Shown here piece after piece: positions 52,684 to 62,723 of a DNA stretch of 62,803 nt. This stretch comes from Oscillospiraceae bacterium (GTDB taxonomy: Bacteria > Bacillota > Clostridia > Oscillospirales > Oscillospiraceae). The notes under the pieces are model-generated. The model was not told the DNA's origin and did not search any database. It worked only from the letters and a program-made list of their open reading frames with translations. The DNA is taken from positions 1 through 62,803 of the forward strand of contig JAJQCF010000014.1 in assembly GCA_021202845.1 (NCBI GenBank), given 5' to 3'. The position numbers and the translations under genes were made by a program. Within the stretch, counting starts at the first letter, position 1. Each line of letters opens with the position of its first letter.

Positions 52684-53984
52684 ATTGTACCTCCAAGATT
52701 AGTAATGATGTCCAGCGAACGCTTGGATATTTCCATGTTTTTGTTTCTCTTGCCCTTGACCCTGTAGCCGAGCGGCGTTATTATGCCGAAGTTTATGTTC
52801 ATGGGCTGGAACTGTCCCACACTGCCGCCGCTGACGTATAGCCCCAGTGCGCCGATAGCGGTCTCGGCGGGGAAATTGACGGGCGGCTGTCCCAGCAGAC
52901 GGCGCGCCGTCTCGATGCCGACGAGCATTCCCGACGCCGCGGATTCCACATAGCCCTCCACGCCGGTCATCTGTCCGGCAAACGACACCCGCGGGAGCGA
53001 GCGCAGGCGGTAGTACCTGTCCAGCAGCTGCGGCGAGTTGAGATAGGTGTTGCGGTGCATGACGCCGTAGCGCACAAACTCGGCGTTTTTCAGCGCCGGA
53101 ATCATGCTGAAAACGCGCTTTTGCTCGGGAAAACGCAGGTGGGTCTGGAAGCCGACGATGTTATAAATTGTGCCCTCGGCGTTGTCGCGGCGGAGCTGAA
53201 CCACGGCGTAGCTCTCGCGCCCCGTGCGCGGGTCTGCAAGGCCGACGGGCTTCATCGGGCCGTAGCGCAAGGTGTCCTCGCCGCGCCGCGCCATGACCTC
53301 CACCGGCATACAGCCCTCGAACACGCCGCCGTCGTCAAAGCCGTGTACCGGCGCCTGCTCCGCCGCGCAAAGCTCGCGCCAGAAGGCAAGGTATTCGTCT
53401 TTCGTCATTGGGCAGTTTACATAATCCGGCGTGCCCTTGTCGTAGCGCGAGGCGAAGAACGCGCTTTCCATGTCCACGCTCTCCAGCGTCACAATGGGCG
53501 CGGCGGCGTCGTAGAAGTGCAGCGCGCTTTGCGGGCAGAGCGCGGCAATTTTCTCCGCCAGCGCGTCGCTCGTCAGCGGGCCGGTGGCGATTATTACCTC
53601 GCACTCGGGTATTTCCGTGACCTCGGCGCTTACAAGCTCTATAAGCGGGTGAGATTTAATCTTGTCCGTGACCGCCTCGGAGAAGGCCAGCCTGTCCACC
53701 GCGAGCGCGCCGCCGGCGGGTACCTTGTGCGCGTCTGCGCAGGACATGATGACGCTGCCCAGTCTGCGCATTTCCTCTTTCAGCAGTCCCACGGCGTTCG
53801 TCAGCTCGTCCGAGCGCAGAGAGTTGGAGCAAACCAGCTCCGCGAACGTGTCCGCGACGTGGGCGGGGGTACGCTTTTGCGGCTTCATTTCAATGAGCCT
53901 GACACTGACGCCCCTCTCGGCCAACTGCCATGCGGCCTCACAGCCCGCCAGCCCCGCGCCGACAACAGTGACGGCGGCGCTCAT
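52680..53984 (-). CDS. trmFO: Methylenetetrahydrofolate-tRNA-(uracil-5-)-methyltransferase
   Basis: This 434-aa flavoprotein begins [20 protein letters not shown] (FAD motif), contains [20 protein letters not shown] (near 50) and [11 protein letters not shown] (near 210), and ends with the [20 protein letters not shown] block. It methylates U54 of tRNA using folate and FADH2. ATG 53984 overlaps the topA stop as ATGA. A longer frame running into topA is a low-complexity shadow and is rejected. Confidence 0.94.
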   Translation of the reverse strand: MSAAVTVVGAGLAGCEAAWQLAERGVSVRLIEMKPQKRTPAHVADTFAELVCSNSLRSDELTNAVGLLKEEMRRLGSVIMSCADAHKVPAGGALAVDRLAFSEAVTDKIKSHPLIELVSAEVTEIPECEVIIATGPLTSDALAEKIAALCPQSALHFYDAAAPIVTLESVDMESAFFASRYDKGTPDYVNCPMTKDEYLAFWRELCAAEQAPVHGFDDGGVFEGCMPVEVMARRGEDTLRYGPMKPVGLADPRTGRESYAVVQLRRDNAEGTIYNIVGFQTHLRFPEQKRVFSMIPALKNAEFVRYGVMHRNTYLNSPQLLDRYYRLRSLPRVSFAGQMTGVEGYVESAASGMLVGIETARRLLGQPPVNFPAETAIGALGLYVSGGSVGQFQPMNINFGIITPLGYRVKGKRNKNMEISKRSLDIITNLGGTI

Positions 53985-56305
53985 TCGCTCTCCTTTGCCG
54001 CTGCTTTGGCGGTCTTTTTCGTCTTGGACGCGGCGGCTGTTTTCTTTGCGGCCGAGGCAGTCGTTTTCTTTGCCGCGGACGTCGTCTTTTTCGCCGTCTT
54101 GGACGCGGTTTTCGTCTTTTTGGCGGCGGGCTTTTTCGCCTCGGCGGCGCCGTCCTCGGTCTTTTCCGCACCGGCCTTGGCCGCGCTCTTGCGGCGGTAG
54201 CCGCGCTTTTCCTCGGGCACGAACTCGGGGCACTCCTCGTTGATGCAAAACGGCTTTTTCTGGCCCCTGCCGCTGGGCTTGAACAGCGTCTTGCCGCAGG
54301 TCGGGCAATCCTCCTTGACCGGCACGTACCACGTCATAAAGCCGCAGTCCGCGCCCTTTTCGCAGGCGTAGTAGGTGTGGCCGTTTTTGGAGGTGCGCTT
54401 GAGTATGCGGCTGGAGCAGCGCGGGCAGCGCCCGGGCATGGCAATGACCAAGGGCTTAGTAAACGTACATTCGGGGAACCCCGGGCAGGCGAGGAAGCGG
54501 CCAAAGCGGCCGTTTTTGACAACCATCTGTCGTCCGCAGACGTCGCAGATTTCTTCGGAGACTTCGTCGGGAATCTTTATAAACGTGCCCTCCAGCGCCT
54601 TTTCCGCGGCGGTCAGCTCGCCGTCAAAGCCGCCGTAGAACTCGCGCAGCAGCGCCTTCCACTGCTTTTCTCCGCGCTCCACGCCGTCCAGCTCGTCCTC
54701 CATGTTGGCGGTGAACTTCAAATCCACGATGTCGGTGAAGTAGTCCTCCATCAGCTTAGTCACCGTCTCGCCCAGCGGCGTGGGCTGGAGATACTTGCCC
54801 TCCTTGGAGACATACTGGCGGCTCGTTATTGTGCTTATGGTCGGCGCATAGGTCGAGGGGCGGCCGATGCCCTTTTCCTCCAGCGCGCGGATGAGCGTGG
54901 CCTCCGTGTAGCGCACCGGCGGCTGGGTGAAGCGCTGCTCCTGCATAAACTTTTTCGCGTCCAGCGCCTCGCCCTCGGTGAGGTTTGGCAGCGCCTTTTT
55001 GCCCTCCTCGCCCTCGTCGTCGCGGCTGTCCTCGTAGACCGCCGTGTAACCGGCAAAGCGGAGCTGGGTGTTGTTGGCGCGGAAAACGTGTCCGGCGCAC
55101 TCGGCGTCAACGGTCACATTGTCGTAGACCGCTACTGCCATCTGGCTGGCCGTGAAGCGTCCCCAGATGAGGCGGTAAAGGCGGTACTGGTCGCTGGTGA
55201 GGTCCTTGCGCACCACGTCGGGGCTGAGCGTCACGACGGAGGGTCTGATAGCCTCGTGCGCGTCCTGCGCTCCGGCCTTGGTGCGGAAGTAGCGCGGCTT
55301 GCCGTTATAATACTCCTCCCCGTAGTGCTCCACGATGTATTTGCCCGCGGCGGAAAGCGCCTCCTGCGATATGCGCAGGGAGTCCGTTCTCATGTAGGTG
55401 ATAAGACCCACGGCGCCCATGCCGCTTATCTCCACGCCCTCGTAGAGCTGCTGCGCCACGGACATGGTGCGCGCGGGCGACATGCCGAGCCGTCTGGAGG
55501 CCTCCTGCTGGAGCGTGGACGTTATGAACGGCGGCGGGGGCGAGCGGTGCTTCTCGCTGCGCTTGACGGCGCTGACCTCAAACGCTCTGCCCTCAACGTC
55601 GGCCAGAACCGCGGCCACCTCCTGCTCGCTTTTCAGTTCGCGCTTTTTGCCGTTGTCGCCGTAGTAGCGGGCGGGGAAAACGGCCTCGGTATTCGGGCGC
55701 GCAAGCAGCGCGTCCAGCAGCCAGTATTCCTCCGGCACGAAGTCCCTTATCTCCCGCTCCCTGTCCACAACTATCCTTGTCGCCACGGACTGCACTCGTC
55801 CGGCGGAAAGTCTGGGCTTTTTCAGCTTTCGCCAGAGGAAGGGCGAGAGCTTGTAGCCGACGAGCCTGTCCAGTATGCGTCTGGCCTGCTGCGCGTCCAC
55901 AAGGTTCTGGTCGATGTCGCGCGGGGCTTGTATGCTCTCCGTGACAACGCGCTTGGTAATCTCGTTGAAGGTGACGCGGCGCGCCTTGTCGTCCGGCAGC
56001 TTCAGCAGCTCCTTCAAGTGCCAAGATATGGCTTCTCCCTCACGGTCGGGGTCGGTTGCCAGATATACTGTCTCGGCCTTTTCCGAGGCGGTGCGCAGCT
56101 CCTTAATTATCGCCTCGCGCCCCTTGACGGCAATGTACTTCGGCTCAAAGTCGTGCTCGATGTCCACACCCAGCTGGCTCTTGGGTAGGTCGCGCAGGTG
56201 TCCCATTGAGGCGACGACCTTGTAGTCGCCGCCGAGGTATTTTTCTATGGTTTTTGCCTTGGCAGGAGACTCCACTATCACAAGGTTGGTCTTTGCTTTT
56301 GCCAT
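53981..56305 (-). CDS. topA: DNA topoisomerase I
   Basis: This 774-aa type IA enzyme has the Toprim domain ([20 protein letters not shown] at the start, [13 protein letters not shown] near 85), the catalytic Tyr in [14 protein letters not shown] near 305, and three C-terminal four-Cys zinc fingers ([18 protein letters not shown]). The tail is Lys/Ala/Thr-rich, histone-like. It relaxes negative supercoils. It lies 40 bp after dprA. Confidence 0.95.
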   Translation of the reverse strand: MAKAKTNLVIVESPAKAKTIEKYLGGDYKVVASMGHLRDLPKSQLGVDIEHDFEPKYIAVKGREAIIKELRTASEKAETVYLATDPDREGEAISWHLKELLKLPDDKARRVTFNEITKRVVTESIQAPRDIDQNLVDAQQARRILDRLVGYKLSPFLWRKLKKPRLSAGRVQSVATRIVVDREREIRDFVPEEYWLLDALLARPNTEAVFPARYYGDNGKKRELKSEQEVAAVLADVEGRAFEVSAVKRSEKHRSPPPPFITSTLQQEASRRLGMSPARTMSVAQQLYEGVEISGMGAVGLITYMRTDSLRISQEALSAAGKYIVEHYGEEYYNGKPRYFRTKAGAQDAHEAIRPSVVTLSPDVVRKDLTSDQYRLYRLIWGRFTASQMAVAVYDNVTVDAECAGHVFRANNTQLRFAGYTAVYEDSRDDEGEEGKKALPNLTEGEALDAKKFMQEQRFTQPPVRYTEATLIRALEEKGIGRPSTYAPTISTITSRQYVSKEGKYLQPTPLGETVTKLMEDYFTDIVDLKFTANMEDELDGVERGEKQWKALLREFYGGFDGELTAAEKALEGTFIKIPDEVSEEICDVCGRQMVVKNGRFGRFLACPGFPECTFTKPLVIAMPGRCPRCSSRILKRTSKNGHTYYACEKGADCGFMTWYVPVKEDCPTCGKTLFKPSGRGQKKPFCINEECPEFVPEEKRGYRRKSAAKAGAEKTEDGAAEAKKPAAKKTKTASKTAKKTTSAAKKTTASAAKKTAAASKTKKTAKAAAKESE

Positions 56306-56345
56306 GTTCGATGAATCCTCGCTTATATAAAATTAGATAATATTC

Positions 56346-57566
56346 TCATACTTTGCCGGTGCGGGAAAAGCGCTTGCCCGCTCCCTGCCGCACAAAGCCC
56401 TTTATTTGCAGCATCGTCAGCTGCGAGAGCACCTGCGGCGCGGTCAGGCCGCTGGCGGATATTATGTCGTCTATGTGCGTCTCTGGCGGTCTTATGGCCG
56501 AGAGAATTTTCCGCTGCGTCTCGGTCAAGCCGCTGTCGGACGGCGGTGGCGGCGGAGGCTCCGGCGCTTTCGGCTTTTTGGCGACGGGCTCGCGGAACTT
56601 GTAAAACGCCGCCGTGTCCTCTGCCGGCGCTCGCTTGGGCGGCGGGCTCTCGGCACTGCGCGCGGGAATTTGCGCGTACTTGGATATTTTTTCGGGAAAG
56701 CGGGCGGCATACGCGCTGATAATGTCCCAGCCCGCCTCGGCCAGACCCGCGCCGTCGCGCAGGAGGTTGTTGCAGCCGCGGCTTTTGTCGCTGTCCGCTC
56801 CGCCCGGGACGGCAAAAACGTCGCGCCCGTTCTCCGCGGCGAAGTCCGCCGTTATCAGCGCGCCGCTCTTTTGCGGAGCCTCGACAACGCAGACGGCCAC
56901 GCTCAGCCCCGCGATTATGCGGTTGCGCGCGGGGAAGCACCTTGCGCTTGTCTGCGCGTCGGGCGGATACTCGCTCACGAGCGCGCCGTTTTGCTCCACG
57001 GCGTCGAAAAGCGGCTCGTTGCTCCTTGGGTACACCTGATTTATCGCGGTTCCCAGCACGCCGACAACTCGTCCGCCCACGTCCAGCGCGCTTTGGGCGC
57101 ATATGGAGTCAATGCCGCCCGCCAGCCCCGTGCAGACCGTGCCGCCGCAGAGGGCGACCTCCGCGCCTAACTTGCGCGCCATGCGCTCGCCGTAGGTGCT
57201 GTAGCTTCTCGTCCCCACCATCGCCACAACAGGCTCGCTGTCTATGTCCGGCAGAGCGCCCCTGACATAGAGTACAAGCGGCGGGTCAAAAATATTCATC
57301 AGCCGCTGCGGATAGCCCGCCTCGCGCAGAGTTATTATTCTCACGCCCCCGCTCTCGCACTTTTGCAGAACCTTTTCCGCGCAGTCGAGATTTCGCCTGC
57401 TAAACGCTGCGAGCGCGGAGGCGGTGAGGCCGCAGCTGCCAAGCTCCTGCTCCGTCGCCGCAAAAACGGCGGTGGGCGAGCCGAAGCGGTCAAGCAGCTC
57501 GCGCTTGGTTTTCACACCCACGCCGCGCAGAGAAGCAAGCCATATCCAGTACACAGTGTCTGTCAT
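56346..57566 (-). CDS. dprA: DNA-processing protein DprA
   Basis: This protein of about 406 aa has an N-terminal helical part, the Rossmann-like DprA domain (VAMVGTRSYSTYGERMARK near 105, GLAGGIDSICAQSALD near 140, IIAGLSVAVCVVEAPQKSG near 215) and a C-terminal winged helix (TETQRKILSAI near 345). It loads RecA on incoming single strands in transformation. ATG 57566 sits 9 nt after GGGGAG; ATG 57575 is also possible. Confidence 0.92.
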   Translation of the reverse strand: MTDTVYWIWLASLRGVGVKTKRELLDRFGSPTAVFAATEQELGSCGLTASALAAFSRRNLDCAEKVLQKCESGGVRIITLREAGYPQRLMNIFDPPLVLYVRGALPDIDSEPVVAMVGTRSYSTYGERMARKLGAEVALCGGTVCTGLAGGIDSICAQSALDVGGRVVGVLGTAINQVYPRSNEPLFDAVEQNGALVSEYPPDAQTSARCFPARNRIIAGLSVAVCVVEAPQKSGALITADFAAENGRDVFAVPGGADSDKSRGCNNLLRDGAGLAEAGWDIISAYAARFPEKISKYAQIPARSAESPPPKRAPAEDTAAFYKFREPVAKKPKAPEPPPPPPSDSGLTETQRKILSAIRPPETHIDDIISASGLTAPQVLSQLTMLQIKGFVRQGAGKRFSRTGKV

Positions 57567-57571
57567 AGCAA

Positions 57572-58318
57572 TCATCTCCCCCTGCCCAGCTCCCACATGA
57601 TTATCGCCGCGGCCACGGAGGCGTTCAGCGACTCGCAGGCGGGGTTCATGGGAATGATTACGCGCCCTTCGCACATATTCAGCAGCTCGGCGCTCAGCCC
57701 TCTGCCCTCGCTGCCGATAGCGACGGCGAGGTTATCCACCATTGTGTCACGGATATCCACGCTGCGCTCGTCCAGCGCCGCGCCGTAGAGGCGCAGGCCA
57801 TTGCGCTCTATGAACTCGCCCAGCTGTTCCAGCGTCATGCTCTCCGCTCGCTGGCGCAGCAGCGCACCCATTGCCGCGCGCACGGTTTTGGGGTTATATA
57901 AATCCGCGCAGTCCCCCGTCAATATCACGCCGTCCATGCCGAAGGCGTTGGCGGTGCGCAGCACGGTCCCCAAGTTCCCGGGGTCCTGCATGGTCTCCAG
58001 CACAATGACCCGCCCCGCCCGCACGGGCAGCGGGCGCATTTTCACGGAGAACAGCACGCCCGGGCAGTTGCGCAGGGGCGAGGCATAGTCCAGCAGCTCC
58101 GCCGGCACGGAATACTGCGGCACGTCGGCGGGCACGTCTATGTCCGGCTGCTTGGACCAGAGCACGGCGGTTATCTCCGCGCCCCAGCGCAGCGCCTCGC
58201 CCAGCAGCTTTGTGCCGTCGCAGACATATTCGCCGCACTTTTCGCGGAAAGCGCGCTCCCGCCCCAGCAGCCGCATACGGCTGACGGTCGGGTTCTGCCG
58301 TGAAGTGAGCCGTTCCAC
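57572..58318 (-). CDS. TrmH/SpoU-family RNA methyltransferase
   Basis: This 248-aa SPOUT enzyme has an N-terminal substrate-binding domain (VSRMRLLGRERAFREKCGEY) and the SpoU motifs DPGNLGTVLRTANAFGMDGV, AIGSEGRGLS and MNPACESLNASVAAAIIMWE. It probably 2'-O-methylates 23S rRNA. The target is not determined. It starts the seven-gene minus-strand run that ends with the Elp3-like gene. Confidence 0.9.
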   Translation of the reverse strand: MERLTSRQNPTVSRMRLLGRERAFREKCGEYVCDGTKLLGEALRWGAEITAVLWSKQPDIDVPADVPQYSVPAELLDYASPLRNCPGVLFSVKMRPLPVRAGRVIVLETMQDPGNLGTVLRTANAFGMDGVILTGDCADLYNPKTVRAAMGALLRQRAESMTLEQLGEFIERNGLRLYGAALDERSVDIRDTMVDNLAVAIGSEGRGLSAELLNMCEGRVIIPMNPACESLNASVAAAIIMWELGRGR

Positions 58319-58530
58319 CTAACTCCTCCTGCCTCGAAGCAAATTTTGTACATATATTGCATATGTTATCACAGCAAAATTATTTTTGCAAGGCGCAATA
58401 CATTAAAATACGATTAACAAACTTACAACGAAAAATTTAAGCCGCCGGATTTATCGAAAAATGTGGATTTGCCGTAGGCGCTGTGATATACTTTCTCTGA
58501 ACTCTGCACAAGCAAGGAGAGATACGCCGA

Positions 58531-59175
58531 ATGGCCTTTGATTTTAAAAAAGAATACAAGGAATTTTATATGCCAAAGAGCAGGCCGGAAATCGTCACGG
58601 TTCCGCCCGCCAATTTCATCGCCGTCCGCGGCGAGGGCGACCCCAACGAGGAGAGCGGCTCTTACCAAAAGGCAATCAGTGTGCTGTACGCCGTGGCCTA
58701 CACGCTGAAAATGAGCTATAAAACAGACTACAAAATAGAAGGCTTCTTCGACTACGTCGTCCCGCCGCTTGAGGGCTTTTGGCGTCAGGAGGGTACGGAC
58801 GGCATGGACTATGCGAACAAGTCCGCGTTTCTCTGGACTTCCGTAATCCGCCTGCCCGACTTTGTGACGCAAAAGGACTTTAACTGGGCGGTCAAAACGG
58901 CGTCGCAGAAGAAAAAGCTGGACTGCACCGGCGCTCAGTTTCTCACAATAGACGAGGGGCTGTGCGTGCAGATAATGCACGTCGGCCCATTCGACAGCGA
59001 GCCCGCCTCCGTCGCACTGATGGACGAGTACCTCACCGCCAACGGCTATCGCAACGACATGAACGACGCGAGGCAGCACCACGAAATATATATGTCCGAC
59101 GCCCGCAAGATTCCGCCCAGCAAATGGAAAACCGTAATCCGCCACCCTATTAAGCGTGTCGAGGGGGAGGAATAG
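58531..59175 (+). CDS. GyrI-like small-molecule-binding protein
   Basis: This 214-aa protein matches the stand-alone GyrI-like family: FDFKKEYKEFYMPKSRPEIV at the start, PPANFIAVRGEGDPN, GFFDYVVPPLEGFW, and the C-terminal RHPIKRV. SBM/GyrI-like domains bind small hydrophobic ligands, and some hydrolyse cyclopropane or similar compounds. No DNA-binding part is present. GGAGA precedes the ATG. Function here unknown. Confidence 0.82.
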   Translation: MAFDFKKEYKEFYMPKSRPEIVTVPPANFIAVRGEGDPNEESGSYQKAISVLYAVAYTLKMSYKTDYKIEGFFDYVVPPLEGFWRQEGTDGMDYANKSAFLWTSVIRLPDFVTQKDFNWAVKTASQKKKLDCTGAQFLTIDEGLCVQIMHVGPFDSEPASVALMDEYLTANGYRNDMNDARQHHEIYMSDARKIPPSKWKTVIRHPIKRVEGEE

Positions 59176-59219
59176 CGCATAACGTTTGGAGGCGAACTCC
59201 TTGCAAAATCATTTTCCGA

Positions 59220-59248
59220 TTGAAAAACCCGCTGCAATGTGGTATTAT
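59220..59248 (+). promoter_or_regulatory. deoC promoter
   Basis: TTGAAA (59220-59225), 17 bp, TATTAT (59243-59248), 29 bp before deoC. Confidence 0.7.
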
Positions 59249-59277
59249 TTTCTCACCGAAAGGAGTGCTGAATCATT

Positions 59278-59934
59278 ATGGAAATAAAAGAAATATTGGG
59301 AAAATGCGACCACACTCTGCTGCGGCAGGACTGCACGCAGGCGGAGATTCGGGAGCTGTGCGACCAAGCGATAAAATATAACTGCGCGAGCGTCTGCATT
59401 CCGCCCGCACACATCGCCGGAGCGCGCCGCTATGTGGGCGCCAAGCTGCGCCTTTGCACGGTTATCGGCTTCCCCAACGGCTACTCCACGCCGGAGGTCA
59501 AGGCATTTGAGGCCGAGGACGCAATCAAAAACGGCGCGGACGAGGTCGATATGGTAATCAACCTCTGCATGGTAAAGGACGGCTGCTGGGACGAAGTCGC
59601 GGAGGACATTGCTGCCGTGCGCAAGGCCTCTGCCGGCAAAATTATGAAAGTCATAATCGAGACCTGCCTGCTCACAGAGAGTGAGAAAATCAAGCTATGC
59701 GAAATAGTCTCCGCCTCCGGCGCGGACTACATCAAAACCTCTACCGGATTCTCCACCGGCGGCGCCACGCGCGAGGACGTTGCGCTGCTGCGCGCCCACT
59801 GCGCGGAAAACGTAAAGGTCAAGGCCAGCGGCGGCATTGCCTCCCTCGAGGACGCCGCGGATATGATAGCTCTGGGCGCGGAAAGGCTCGGCACCAGCAG
59901 GATAGTAAAAATAGCCATTAAAGAGGGGTACTAA
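59278..59934 (+). CDS. deoC: Deoxyribose-phosphate aldolase
   Basis: This 218-aa class I aldolase has the Schiff-base Lys in DYIKTSTGFSTGGAT near 150 and the conserved MKVIIETCLL near 122, with the KASGGIASLEDA phosphate-binding loop near 180. It splits 2-deoxyribose 5-phosphate into glyceraldehyde 3-phosphate and acetaldehyde. AAAGGAG precedes the ATG. The defence gene follows after 25 bp and may be cotranscribed. Confidence 0.95.
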   Translation: MEIKEILGKCDHTLLRQDCTQAEIRELCDQAIKYNCASVCIPPAHIAGARRYVGAKLRLCTVIGFPNGYSTPEVKAFEAEDAIKNGADEVDMVINLCMVKDGCWDEVAEDIAAVRKASAGKIMKVIIETCLLTESEKIKLCEIVSASGADYIKTSTGFSTGGATREDVALLRAHCAENVKVKASGGIASLEDAADMIALGAERLGTSRIVKIAIKEGY

Positions 59935-59959
59935 TCGCCGCAGCGCAGGAGGAAGGCTT

Positions 59960-62500
59960 GTGAAAGGCTCAGAGACAAAGATGGTCGCTTATATGCAGGG
60001 CGCAAGCAAAAGGTTTGTCATTCCTGTGTATCAGCGGAATTATGACTGGAAACGCGAAAACTGCAAGCAATTATACGACGACCTCGTGAAAGTGGTTCGA
60101 GGCAAAAGAAAGAGCCATTTTTTCGGAAGCATCGTGTCCGTTTATAACCCTGACGGAGCAAATGAGGAATTCCTTGTGATTGACGGTCAGCAGCGCCTGA
60201 CTACGGTTTCCCTGCTGATGCTGGCTATGTACAATCTTTTGCAGCAGAAGGCAATAGCCTCGGCGAAGCCTACTCTAAGCGAGCGGATTTATGAGGAATA
60301 CCTTGTTGACAAATGGCAGAACGGCGACACGCGGATTAAGTTAAAGCCTGTAAAAAACGACAGGCTGGCCTTTGGTCGCCTGTTCGATACGGAGGCGGAG
60401 CGGATTCCCGAATCCAACCTGACAATCAACTATGATTATTTTTGCAGCCGTATTCAAAAAGAGGAAATTACCGTCGATGAGCTGTATGATGCCATTTGCC
60501 GCTTGGAAATCATCAACATCACCTTGAACGGAGACGACAACCCGCAGCTTATTTTTGAAAGTCTGAACTCCACGGGCGTGGCGCTCAGCGAGGGCGATAA
60601 AATTCGCAATTTTATTTTAATGGGTCTGCAGCCGAAGGAGCAGACCGAGTATTACGAAAAATATTGGAATAAAATTGAGGAAAACACAGCCTACGACGTA
60701 AGCGCTTTTGTGAGAGATTACCTGAGCGTGAAGCAGCAGGTTATCCCTGCCCAGAGTAAGGTTTATTTCACCTTTAAGGCATATGTGGAGGATAACGAAA
60801 TACAGACGGAACAGCTGCTTCAGGAGCTGCTGGCATACGCCAAATGGTATCATATTCTGCTGAACGGGAACACGCAAAGCAGAGCGCTGAACGCCTGCAT
60901 CGACCGCCTGAATCGCTTGGAAACCACAGTTACCAGACCGTTTTTCTTGGAAATACTGCGTCTGCAATCGGAGGGCAAGCTGTCTCTTGATGACGTCGCG
61001 GAAATCTTTCTGATTACAGAAAGCTACTTGTTCCGCAGGACAATCTGTGACCTGCCGACAAACGCGCTGAACAAAATATTCCTTACGCTGCACAAGGACG
61101 TTTTGCGCTATGACGGCACGGAGAACAACTATGTCGAAAAGCTGAAGTATGCCATTCTTTCCAAAAAAGAGCGCACGCGCTTTCCCGACGACACGGAATT
61201 TTCCGCCGCCTTTGCCGAGCGTCAGATTTATTTGATGAACAGCAAAAACAAGATTTACATTCTTGAGCGGCTTGAAAATTACGGAACCGACGAGGATAAG
61301 GACGTCTACCGCCATTTTGATGCCGGAGACTACTCGATTGAGCACATAATGCCGCAGCATCTGACGCCCGCGTGGGTAAAGGCGCTGGGAGAAGATTACG
61401 CGCAGATTCACGAAACATGGCTGCACCGAATTGCCAATCTGACCCTGACCGCCTATAATTCCAAGTACAGCAACAGTCCGTTTTCCGAGAAAAAGTCCAT
61501 GAAAAACGGTTTCCGTGAAAGCGGAATCCGCATGAACACCTACATAGCTCAGAAAGAAAGCTGGGCGCTGTCGGAGTTGGAGGAACGCAGCCGCTATCTT
61601 GCAAAAAGAGCTCTGGAAATTTGGCGCAGCCCCGTCACGGATTATAAGCCGGCGGAAAAGCAAATGGACAGCTGTACGCTGGACGATGATATATCGTTAA
61701 GCGGCAGATTGATTGCAAAATTCAGCTACAAAAATACAGAGCAGCCGGTATCCAGCTGGATTGATATGTACGAGCGAGTGTTGAAAATCCTGCACGCCGA
61801 GGATAAATCCGTCCTCTCAAAGCTCGCGTATGCAGCCGGTGACGCCGGTGAAATAGCGGTATATGTCAGCAGCAATCCCAATGATTTGAGGAACGCGCTG
61901 CAGATTGACGAGGGAATTTTTGTTGAGCGCAATACAAGCACAGGGCTGAAGATTTCCACGCTGCGTAGGCTCTTCAAACTGTTTGATGCGGACCCGACAG
62001 ACCTGACATTTTATCTCCGCGACGAAACGGACGTCGATGAAGACGAAGCATACGGAACAAGGTATGAAACGCGAAAAAGGTACTGGGCTTTCGCCTTAGA
62101 ATATATCCACTCCGCATTCGACGGCGAAGACCCTTACGCCAAAGCAAAGCCGTGCAAAGAGAACTGGCTGAACGGCTATTTCGGCGTTAGCGGCTTTACA
62201 CTGTGCTGTGTGGCAAACTTCGATTCTGCGCGCGTAGAGGTTTACATGGGCAAATCCGACAAGGCAGAGAATAAAAAAGCCTTTGATTTCCTAAGAACAC
62301 ACCAAGCGGCAATCGAGTCCGCCCTCGGAACGCCCCTCATCTGGGCGCGCGGAGATGACATAAAGTCCTCCAAGGTGTACTGCGAGTTAGCCGGAGTCAG
62401 TATCAACAGCGAAACCGATTGGCTGCAAATGGCAAAATTTCACGCAGAGTGGAGCAGAAAGCTCTACGATGTCGTAGTGCCGTATATAGCGCGTGTATAA
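59960..62500 (+). CDS. GmrSD-type DUF262/HNH restriction-like protein with DUF4268 tail
   Basis: This 846-aa single-chain protein has an N-terminal DUF262 NTPase-like domain (IPVYQRNYDWKRENC near 21-35; IDGQQRLTT at 74-82; NPQLIFESLNSTGVALSEGD near 195), a central DUF1524-type HNH nuclease (YSIEHIMPQHLTPAW near 458, HRIANLTLTAYNSKYSN near 493) and a C-terminal part resembling DUF4268 (WLNGYFGVSG, YCELAGVSIN). GmrSD enzymes attack modified phage DNA. GTG 59960 is preceded by AGGAGG. Codons are more AT-rich than in deoC, suggesting transfer. Confidence 0.85.
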   Translation: MKGSETKMVAYMQGASKRFVIPVYQRNYDWKRENCKQLYDDLVKVVRGKRKSHFFGSIVSVYNPDGANEEFLVIDGQQRLTTVSLLMLAMYNLLQQKAIASAKPTLSERIYEEYLVDKWQNGDTRIKLKPVKNDRLAFGRLFDTEAERIPESNLTINYDYFCSRIQKEEITVDELYDAICRLEIINITLNGDDNPQLIFESLNSTGVALSEGDKIRNFILMGLQPKEQTEYYEKYWNKIEENTAYDVSAFVRDYLSVKQQVIPAQSKVYFTFKAYVEDNEIQTEQLLQELLAYAKWYHILLNGNTQSRALNACIDRLNRLETTVTRPFFLEILRLQSEGKLSLDDVAEIFLITESYLFRRTICDLPTNALNKIFLTLHKDVLRYDGTENNYVEKLKYAILSKKERTRFPDDTEFSAAFAERQIYLMNSKNKIYILERLENYGTDEDKDVYRHFDAGDYSIEHIMPQHLTPAWVKALGEDYAQIHETWLHRIANLTLTAYNSKYSNSPFSEKKSMKNGFRESGIRMNTYIAQKESWALSELEERSRYLAKRALEIWRSPVTDYKPAEKQMDSCTLDDDISLSGRLIAKFSYKNTEQPVSSWIDMYERVLKILHAEDKSVLSKLAYAAGDAGEIAVYVSSNPNDLRNALQIDEGIFVERNTSTGLKISTLRRLFKLFDADPTDLTFYLRDETDVDEDEAYGTRYETRKRYWAFALEYIHSAFDGEDPYAKAKPCKENWLNGYFGVSGFTLCCVANFDSARVEVYMGKSDKAENKKAFDFLRTHQAAIESALGTPLIWARGDDIKSSKVYCELAGVSINSETDWLQMAKFHAEWSRKLYDVVVPYIARV

Positions 62501-62549
62501 ACAGCACACAGCTGCCAAGGCTTACAGATTGATTAAATTCAAAACAAAA

Positions 62550-62591
62550 AATCCGAACCGAATTACCCACTCGGATAATTCGGTTCGGATT
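62550..62591. terminator. Bidirectional terminator between the DUF262 gene and tRNA-Pro
   Basis: AATCCGAACCGAATTA (62550-62565) pairs perfectly with TAATTCGGTTCGGATT (62576-62591), a 16-bp stem with a 10-nt loop, with U-runs on both sides (ATTTT on plus, TTTTTTG on minus). Confidence 0.9.
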
Positions 62592-62600
62592 ATTTTGGTT

Positions 62601-62676
62601 TGGTCCGAGTGACTGGATTTGAACCAGCGGCCTCATGGTCCCGAACCATGCGCGCTACCAACTGCGCTACACCCGG
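62601..62676 (-). tRNA. tRNA-Pro (anticodon CGG)
   Basis: The minus strand folds as a 76-nt tRNA. The acceptor stem is CCGGGTG/CACTCGG (one G-U), the anticodon stem CATGG/CCATG encloses loop TTCGGGA (anticodon CGG), and the T arm is CTGGTTCAAATCCAG. CCA is encoded. A consensus promoter lies upstream and a terminator downstream. Confidence 0.95.
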
Positions 62677-62694
62677 ATTTAAGTCAGCTTATCA

Positions 62695-62723
62695 ATTATA
62701 TAGATTTTGATGCCTGTTGTCAA
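62695..62723 (-). promoter_or_regulatory. tRNA-Pro promoter
   Basis: Minus strand TTGACA (62718-62723), 17 bp, TATAAT (62695-62700): a perfect consensus 18 bp before the tRNA. Confidence 0.9.

Noticed and set aside
53984-54332. N-terminal extension of trmFO running into topA
   Set aside because: The extension is Lys/Arg-rich shadow coding of the topA tail; the ATG at 53984 gives the canonical FAD-binding start.
62601-62676. Phage attachment site at the tRNA-Pro 3' end
   Set aside because: No direct repeat of the tRNA 3' end was found on the other side of the DUF262 gene, and no integrase is present.
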